Assembly: GCA_032622095.1 (NCBI GenBank)
Contig: CP136064.1
Coordinates: 253,212,484 to 253,276,483 of the forward strand
DNA length: 64,000 nt
Direction: 5' to 3'
DNA from: Siphonodentalium dalli
Lineage: Eukaryota; Mollusca; Scaphopoda; Gadilida; Siphonodentaliidae
The notes below the pieces were generated by a model, which was given only the letters and a program-made list of their open reading frames with translations, had not been told where the DNA came from and searched no databases. Shown piece by piece: positions 57,313 through 64,000 of the stretch (positions are counted from its first letter, which is position 1; each line of letters starts with the position of its first letter). A program made the translations under genes and the position numbers.

Positions 57313-57884
57313 ATAAACTTTCATGTATAGAAACCAAATATTATTTTTTTTGCGATCAAAATGACCACCTCCAGTACTAATATTCTTAATTTATGCTTAT
57401 GAGGGTTATGATTATTACTTGCCAAAACTTAACAGTATTTCCATCAGTCACTTTTAAACTTCATTCATATTGTGAGATTTGCTTAACTTGAGGGTAACTT
57501 TATAAGAATGTTGGGAACCTGGGTAACTTGATCACTAAAAACTGGCGAGTGTGACCAATTCAGCTCCAGGCTGTTGTAGCATAAAATCATACAATGCGAT
57601 TCTAGTATTAAAGCTCAAATATTTTCAGATTATTTATTTTGGATCACTTGAACATTGATATTAATAGACATGACTTTCCCCCAAAAGTGAGAAAAGTCAC
57701 TGATGTTGTCAGAATTCCACATATTTGTGAATTGCACGCTGTATATTCTGAAAGAATTTGATTTTGAATTTGCAAATAGTTAATTTTAACATGAGTTTCT
57801 GTTTGTCATGTTTTTATGATAAATTGTACATTTGAGACTACATTGTTGCTTCACTAAATGCTCTAGTTGAATTAATTTTGTACA

Positions 57885-58060
57885 TAAGAGGGTGGGTTTT
57901 CCTCGCCTCAGGTCTTCTGTATACTAATAAGGTTATTAGATTTGCTAGGGTCTGGTGGTTTACTTCTGATGGCTAACTTTGGAATGTGCAATAACATATT
58001 AAATTATTCATCACCATGGAACGATTCCTACGGAAGAGTGAACGTTTCATGAGCCTTGTC
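57885..58060 (+). repeat. Direct repeat, copy 2 (see 56125)
   Basis: Second copy of the 56125-56285 block. Confidence 0.85.
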
Positions 58061-58435
58061 ATAGTGTATATGTCAGCTCATTTTTAGGCAGCTAATCAAT
58101 AGTGGTTTAATGTTCTATAAATCTAACATTGTTCACAGTTATAAATTGTGCTATATGGTTTACGGTTTAGATACTTCTGGATATAGCATAACTAAATATG
58201 ATTCTAAAGCTCCCAATTTTGAGGCAACATCATATTAACAGAATAGACTTTCTCTCAATAGAGACAAAATGCCGAAGTTGTCAGAATACTATGTATTTGT
58301 GAATAGGACATTGTCTATTCAGAGACAAATTGGTATTGAACTTGCAGATAGGTACATGTACGTGTAATTTGAAATTGAGTTTCTGCTTCTTCATGTCATA
58401 CTAAATTGACGATAAATTGCAATTTTCTGACTTAA

Positions 58436-58881
58436 AGGTACTCAATCCAATCAGAGGGTCCCCATATCAAGATACAACAACAATAACAACATTTCTTCAA
58501 AATACGCTTTAGTTATCAGAATCGATTAATTGCAACAAAATAATGCTAACCACTGTCACCTATGGTATCAAATTTCCCAAAATGTGTTATCAACATTTTG
58601 TTCAACGAAATATGACCGTATTATCACTTGAGTATTCACGAAATTTGGTCGTATTACCACTTGTTTTTAGAGTTATTCATCTTCATATGCAAGTTTGACC
58701 GAGACCATTCATTTGACGGCGTGTTTCTGGGCCACAAACAATTGAAATAACAAACTTCAAAAATCGATATCTGATCACTCTGAGCTTTGATAGGCAGGTT
58801 CCTCCACTCGAATCAGCTATTTTTTACCCCCCGAAGCCAAAGAAATAGTAGTTTAGTGGTGTTTAATGAGATTGAGTACCT
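58436..58881 (-). mobile_element. Family C TTAA MITE, complete, 446 bp
   Basis: AGGTACTCAATC at both ends in inverted orientation, TTAA exactly outside (58432-58435, 58882-58885). No coding. TTAA target suggests piggyBac mobilisation although ends lack the usual CCC start. Confidence 0.88.
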
Positions 58882-59105
58882 TTAATAAATTCTTTATTTT
58901 ATTCAATACTCTTGATTGGTAAAGATTGACTGGTTTTGTGGGAAGGGATCCAAAAGTTTCATATTCATATAAAAGGTGGTGATAAGTTTTTATGTATGGG
59001 TTAGATTCCATGTATTATCTTCATCCTCTGATCTGCACACCAGTAGAAAGTGCCTACTTTTGATATGTATCTTTTGGTTTCATCTGATAAATTTAGATTA
59101 TACAT

Positions 59106-59523
59106 GTATAGCAGATATGGCACAGTAGCACGTTATATATACGTCTCCGAAACATGCCGAACGTTGCTCTTTGAACATGTCTGGGACTATACAACACACA
59201 AGGTGCCTATTTTTAGAAGCAAATTTAATTTTTTGAGACGGTGCAATTTTTTTTTAGATTGGGTGGGATTCGAACCCCGGCCCATTATGTTTTTATATAA
59301 CATGCTACTGTGCCATATCTGCTATATATACACAGAATAGAGACCTTAAAATGTCCATATAGTGTCCTAAGTACGACCTCTGAATACAGCGGCCATTTGA
59401 GCTTCCTTTTTTGGGGTGGCTTCGGTGGCCATGTGGTATTGACGTCGGACTTTGAGTCGCAAGGCATGCTCGCCGTCATGGGCCAGGGTTCGAATCCCAC
59501 CCAATCTCAAACAAAAATTTGCT
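59106..59523. mobile_element. tRNA-derived SINE-like retroposon with inverted head
   Basis: Flanked by the exact 14-bp direct repeat TTTAGATTATACAT (59092-59105, 59524-59537), a target duplication typical of LINE-driven retroposition. It has two tRNA-like B boxes in opposite orientation: ggttcgaatcc at 59487-59497 (plus) and its partner gattcgaacccc near 59268 (minus). The plus-strand head (gggtggcttcggtggccatg onwards, 59415-59510) is tRNA-like with a long variable region, but the stems do not all pair, so it is not a functional tRNA. The stretch 59106-59335 is itself a foldback (gcagatatggcacagtagca mirrored at 59308). Confidence 0.7.
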
Positions 59524-59597
59524 TTTAGATTATACATTTCTGGGTGTGAAAATGCAACTTCTCACTGTTTTATCTATAAGTTAATCATCCCAGAATA

Positions 59598-59690
59598 CAG
59601 TAATGCCTTAAATATTATTGACTCATTAACCACTGCAGAATTATGGGTAATTTTTCAGGATTTAGTCGGAAATATGGCTTGTTACACGCG
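59598..59690. mobile_element. Family A MITE, left arm only
   Basis: CAGTAATGCCTTAAATATTA through ggaaatatggcttgtt, then unrelated sequence. TA precedes (59596-59597). Confidence 0.8.
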
Positions 59691-59732
59691 TATAAAGTAA
59701 TATGGGTAAGCATTATTAAATTGTGTGGTAGG

Positions 59733-60141
59733 AACAAGCCTCGATATAGTGTGTCTGATGCGTGCAGAATGAGATCCCCAAAGGGTGATGTTAGTGTCGC
59801 TATCCCACACAACAGTCGCTATCCCACACAACGGGAACCTCATTCTGCTTGGGCCTCAACTGCTATGGGAAACCAAGGATCAGATTGAAGTTCCCCAGTT
59901 GAAGTTGGTTATGTTCACCCATTAGTCACCTTGATTATGCAATTTATCTCCTGCAAGTTAAGGGGACATAGAAACTGAACCGAAAGGAAATAGTAACTTT
60001 AATTTGAGACTATATATACTTTCCAGAAGATGAGGCCTAAGCAGAATGAGGTCCCCAGAGGGTTTATTTTGGTGACGCTAAATTCACCCTCTGAGGACCT
60101 CATTCTGCAAATGTCAGACACACTATAACCAGGCTTGGTTA
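59733..60141. mobile_element. Family B element, complete, two hairpins around a spacer
   Basis: Outer inverted ends aagcctcgatatagtgtgtc and (reverse) aagcctggttatagtgtgtc. Hairpin 1 (59762-59848), spacer (gggcctcaactgctatggga to agaagatgaggcctaagcag) and hairpin 2 (60041-60106). It serves as the reference for the partial copies elsewhere. No target duplication was fixed. Confidence 0.82.
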
Positions 60142-60707
60142 GGAATATAACCAGGCTTGGTTAGGAAGATGGGGGAAACAAATCATATCTTTATTTATCA
60201 TATGAATCATTATTTACGTTGGAAAGTATGTCATAAATCAATTTCATATCAATTACTAGTTCATATCACCTTCCGATAATTTGATTGGTTTGTTGACAAA
60301 AAGTGTGTTCTGAATGGCAGCCGGGGCCGAGCCGCATCTCTTAACTAAATGCAGGTCAAATTCGTGCGCGTCAATCAACGCGATGCCGAAATTCTCGCAA
60401 TTATAATCTTGAAATATATAGTTTTGGACATTGTTATACGATAAATAGAATATGTAATTCGTATTTATCTATAATAAACATACGATATAATGTCACAAAC
60501 TGAGAACAGAATAGCGCACTATATCTTCGCGTGTATATTATTTCTGCTAGTTCACCAGGTGTAATTGGGCTTCCTGTGCAATGAAGTGACGTCACATTAA
60601 CCTTTTGCTGCCGATGTCATATAGCTATTTAGTGATTTGTGTGCGTTTTGGACATCATAATCAATTTATAGGTGTCAAATGATATAAAATAGAATATGTA
60701 ATTCGTG

Positions 60708-60821
60708 TTTCTCTCATATGATATTTATGAAACTCGTCACGAATTTTCAGTTTTCTCTCGGCGGAGGCTCGAGAAAACTGAAAATTCTTAGACTCGTTTC
60801 ATAAATATCATATGAGAGAAA
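60708..60821. repeat. Long hairpin
   Basis: tttctctcatatgatattta to taaatatcatatgagagaaa, inner stem gaattttcagttttctc with gagaaaactgaaaattc. It lies at one end of the inverted pair listed next. Confidence 0.9.
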
Positions 60822-62060
60822 CCACCCCATGCATCTGGATATGCTCGTAGCGGAATAACCACATGGCCCGCGATTTGCACACCGTTCACGGTTAGACACA
60901 TGTTGCACCGAAACCAACACATACCAGTGGTATTATTTGTGGCTATAATTTACCCAACTGTACATCAAACTTCTTTAAACATGGACGCAGTTTAATCCTA
61001 TTTTACTGGGAAGTTAGGCCAAAAATTGTGGCAAAATTTGCATTTCTTACATAAAATTTCGATTTCTGTGGCAACAGCCCAGACAATCTAGTCTTTGCAT
61101 ACATTGCTATTTCCGCGGATATTCCCTTAACCCTTTACCCAACAAACCGGCCAAAACCGGCCAAATAAATCTTCAACAGCCTAAAATATCTTCGGTCTGT
61201 CTCAATAGAACCATACGAATATGGATATCATTGGAACCGGCTCCTTGACCACATTGTGATAGTTACAGTTATGCCCTGTGCCAATGCATTCTCTTATATA
61301 TGCGAGTCGACCATAGGTCGCCTTGCATATATAAGAGAATGCATTGGCCTAAAAAAAACATTTTTTCTTACATTCTTTAACAATTTTATAATTTTTAATG
61401 TGTTAAGCCAATGCATTCTCTTATATATGCGAGTCGACCTATGGTCGACTCGCATATATAAGAGAATGCATTGGCACAGGGCCCTTCTGTTGGGTAAAGG
61501 GTTAATATAATAGACAACATTTCCAGTCATGTATCTACATTTTCCATAGTAAAAAATAACCATATATGCAGGTCATAGCAAGTAAATATGGTATGTCTAT
61601 AGCAGTGATATGATGTTTACTATAGACATACCCCAAAATCGAGTGAGTGCCTCCATGGAAACTAATTTTTCGGGCACTAATATGATTGCCATCGCAAACA
61701 TGTCCAGTTCATTTTGAAGATAAGATATCATACTTTGAGAGGCTGTATGCTATATAATGTGTCAATACAAAGATTCATTAAAATTTGATAAAACTTGTAT
61801 TGAGTAAGTATTTTAGGTCATAATTTTCGTATAAAACCCGATTATCGAACAGTAATATGCAAATTGCGGAAACCACAACCGCTCATTTCTGTAGAACGAT
61901 TATATCGCTGTTAACGTTAAAAAAAATCAAGGTAAAATACACCGTGTTTTTATGAAATAACTTACGACAACTAAAGACGATGTGCAAATCGCGGGCCATG
62001 TGGTTATTCCGCTACGAGCATGTCTTCCGCTACAAGCATATCCGGATGCATGGGGTGGAA
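60822..62060. mobile_element. Candidate inverted-repeat element
   Basis: ccaccccatgcatctggata and gcggaataaccacatggccc (60822-60875) recur inverted at 61990-62060 with a 17-bp indel. A family D element is inserted between the arms. Ends and target site are not resolved; the hairpin at 60708-60821 may be part of it. Confidence 0.6.
61131..61501. mobile_element. Family D TTAA MITE with two hairpins
   Basis: Ends CCCTTTACCCAACA, exactly inverted on the right, TTAA at 61127-61130 and 61502-61505. The interior holds two hairpins of gccaatgcattctcttatat and tgcgagtcgacc (61277-61352, 61409-61480). CCCTTT ends plus TTAA fit piggyBac. The left end is identical over 14 bases to that of the 6.3-kb element at 27889. 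Confidence 0.92.
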
Positions 62061-62260
62061 ACACTCGTTTCATATTCTCTATTTATGGACTGTTGTTGGG
62101 AGTTGAATTTACATGGCTGTCTTGAAGCTACTGGCTGGTAATCTGTCAGGTGGCTGACACTGAAATGTTTTTTTTAACAACTCCTCAGTTGTTGAAACTT
62201 ACATGGCCTGTCATGTTCTGTCTCTTTCTTGGATGCAAGTGTCCTGTAGTCATCCTCGAA

Positions 62261-62505
62261 CCTGTGTACCAGTAATCATCCATCCTGTGTACCAGTAATC
62301 ATCCGTCCTGTGTACCAATCTTCTTCCATCCTGTGTACCAGTCTTCTTCCATCCTGTGTACCAGTAATCATCCATCCTGTGTACCAGTCTTCTTCCATCA
62401 TGGGTACCAGTCATCTTTCATCCTGTGTACCAGTCATCTTCCATCCGGTGTACCAGTCATCTTCCATCCTGTGTACCGGTCATCTTCTATCCTGTGTACC
62501 AGTCA
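62261..62505 (+). repeat. 23-bp minisatellite, about 10.5 units
   Basis: Unit cctgtgtaccagtaatcatccat with variants (cttcttccat, catcttccat). Open frames across it are by-products. Confidence 0.95.
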
Positions 62506-62534
62506 ATTCCCTTGCAAAAAGAAATCCGAGCTTT

Positions 62535-62880
62535 TTTAAAGAAGTTTGGGAATCCTAGGAATTCATAGGATTTCCAAGGTTTGAACCAAGCTTTTTGAAT
62601 GATAAAATGTACTCTTCAACAAAGTTTGGAAATCCTTGGTTGGAACCTTGGTAAAGCTAAGTAAAGCTTGGATTTAAATTTTACCAAGCTTTACCAAGGT
62701 TGTAACATAAAGTGAAACTATGGAAAAGCTTGGAAATTCTTGACTCAGTGTCAACTAAACCTTGGTAAAGCTAAGTAAAGCTTGGATCTAATATTTACCA
62801 AGCTTTACCAAGGTTGTCACATGAAGTTGGAAATCCTTGGAAATCCTTGGAAAAGCTTGGTAAAGCTTAGTCATAGGCCA
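62535..62880. repeat. Degenerate CTTGGTAAAGC/GCTTTACCAAG repeats, first block
   Basis: Alternating direct and inverted words (ggaaatccttgg, aaccttggtaaagc, taccaagctttaccaagg) make two imperfect palindromes (62642-62700, 62760-62815). Confidence 0.85.
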
Positions 62881-63479
62881 CATGACTGGGTCACATGACT
62901 ATGCAGACGTCACTGTTGTCTGTGGCAGCATTTTGAATCAACTGTTGCACTGAGTTTAAATCCATGTTTTATCACAACAATTTTCAGGTAAATTATTGTT
63001 TGTGTGGCCCTAATGTTTTCTATTTGACTATGGTTGTACATGTAGTGCTATTTTTATTTATGATATTATTTTAATGATTGTTTTACCATATCCAAGACTG
63101 ACCTTAAGGACCACTATTTACTTTTTCATTCCAAAGGCTTAATTGTCTCTATCATTATTTATTTTTAGCTAATTTATCTAATTTAACTGTTTTATCACAC
63201 TCCAAATACCTCAGATCCATAAAAATATACCTGTGAATATTATCCTATACATTATACATGGTATAACTTCATAAGGTATCATTTATCTCAATCTACATAG
63301 AATAAAATAATTCTGACTGTAAAGTGAACTTTGAATGAATAATAGCTTGAACGATTATATGGCATGGTTCATGACTGTTGTAAATTTCAAGAGATTGTAT
63401 CATTAATAATGATATTGTCAAAGTTGAAGCCTTTGCAGTGTCATTAGAGATTTTCACCTTTTAAATACAAAACAATTGC
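62881..63479. other. Unassigned stretch between repeat blocks
   Basis: AT-rich, no gene or repeat supported. Confidence 0.3.
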
Positions 63480-64000
63480 AAACTTGGTAAAGCTTGGTAA
63501 AGCTGGGTTGCAACCTTGGTGAAGGTCGTTTACAACCTTGGTAAAGCTTGGTAAAGTTAGGTTGGAAAGCTTGGTAAAGCTAGGTAAAGCTTGGTAAAGC
63601 TAGGTAAAGCTTGGTAAAGCTAGGCTGGAACCTTGGTAAAGCTAGGCTGGAACCTTGGTAAAGCTAGGTAAAGCTAGATTGGAAACCTTGGTAAAGCTTG
63701 GTAAAGTTAAGTTGTAAAACTTGGTAAAGCTTGGTAAAGCTAGGCTGGAACCTTGGTAAAGCTTGGTAAAGCTAGGCTGGAACCTTGGTAAAGCTAGGCT
63801 GGAACCTTGGTAAAGCTAGGCTGGAACCTTGGTAAAGCTAGATTGGAAACCTTGGTAAAGCTTGGAAAAGTTATGATTAAGATTTTGTATAGCTTGGAAA
63901 TCCTTGGATGAGCTCGGTTGAATTTGCTGAGTTATTCCAAGGTTTTCTGAACTTGAAACGTTCCAATACCGCCCCAAGGATTTCCAAGCTTTTCCAAGGT
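63480..64000 (+). repeat. CTTGGTAAAGC tandem block, runs off the window
   Basis: More than 20 copies of aaccttggtaaagctaggct and the shorter cttggtaaagctaggtaaag in one orientation, turning near 63880 into the ggaaatccttgg form. Confidence 0.93.

Noticed and set aside
56866-57330. Open frames with repeated MVISCMVIDTSRY
   Set aside because: They are translations of the 37-bp minisatellite; the same repeat is open in several frames.
59415-59510. Functional tRNA gene (Leu/Ser-like, long variable arm)
   Set aside because: B box is good, but acceptor and T stems do not pair properly and the unit lies within a retroposon bounded by a 14-bp duplication.
62310-62558. Open frames with repeated PVYQSSSIL
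   Set aside because: By-product of the 23-bp minisatellite.

Overview
The window looks like eukaryotic nuclear DNA from a marine invertebrate. It is AT-rich, has no operons, and carries no host gene I can support. The transposon mix (Ty1/copia with marine-invertebrate style RT, DIRS, a CR1-like LINE with a 2A-like peptide, hAT, PIF/Harbinger, TTAA elements and many palindromic TA MITEs) and a cgtccgtcc-type dispersed repeat at 41.5 kb suggest a lophotrochozoan such as a mollusc. That placement is an inference of low confidence. Splice sites cannot be judged without transcripts, so isolated host exons could be missed.

Almost everything recognisable is mobile or repetitive DNA, often nested. 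At 1-5 kb a decayed copia pol is split by a 2.13-kb non-autonomous hAT element with a perfect 8-bp target duplication. At 9.9-13.9 kb a long-TIR element encloses a 944-bp PIF/Harbinger element with a transposase N-terminus. At 15.8-21.3 kb a DIRS-type tyrosine-recombinase retrotransposon with complete ITR and internal complementary region sits inside a palindromic TA MITE; its gag has one frameshift and its RT contains 82 bp of the same MITE family. At 21.4-25.4 kb a TA-flanked TIR element holds a TTAA-flanked palindrome and a LINE with an intact 1091-codon ORF (2A-like motif, PHD-like finger, endonuclease, RT). At 27.9-34.2 kb a 6.3-kb TTAA-flanked piece splits another copy of the TA MITE. 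At 45.4-51.7 kb a TTA-flanked Harbinger-like TIR pair encloses a 5-kb diverged palindrome whose arms carry spaced ATGGCGGCC motifs.

Repeat families: A, palindromic TA MITE (ends CAGTAATGCCCTAAGTAATC, about ten copies); B, hairpin-spacer-hairpin element (GCAGAATGAGGTCCCCAGAG); C, TTAA-flanked 450-bp MITE (AGGTACTCAATC); D, TTAA-flanked element with CCCTTT ends. Minisatellites lie at 5.3, 31.4, 56.6, 62.3 and 62.5-64 kb.

Only the LINE ORF and the DIRS recombinase ORF look intact. No CRISPR array, rRNA or convincing functional tRNA was seen.
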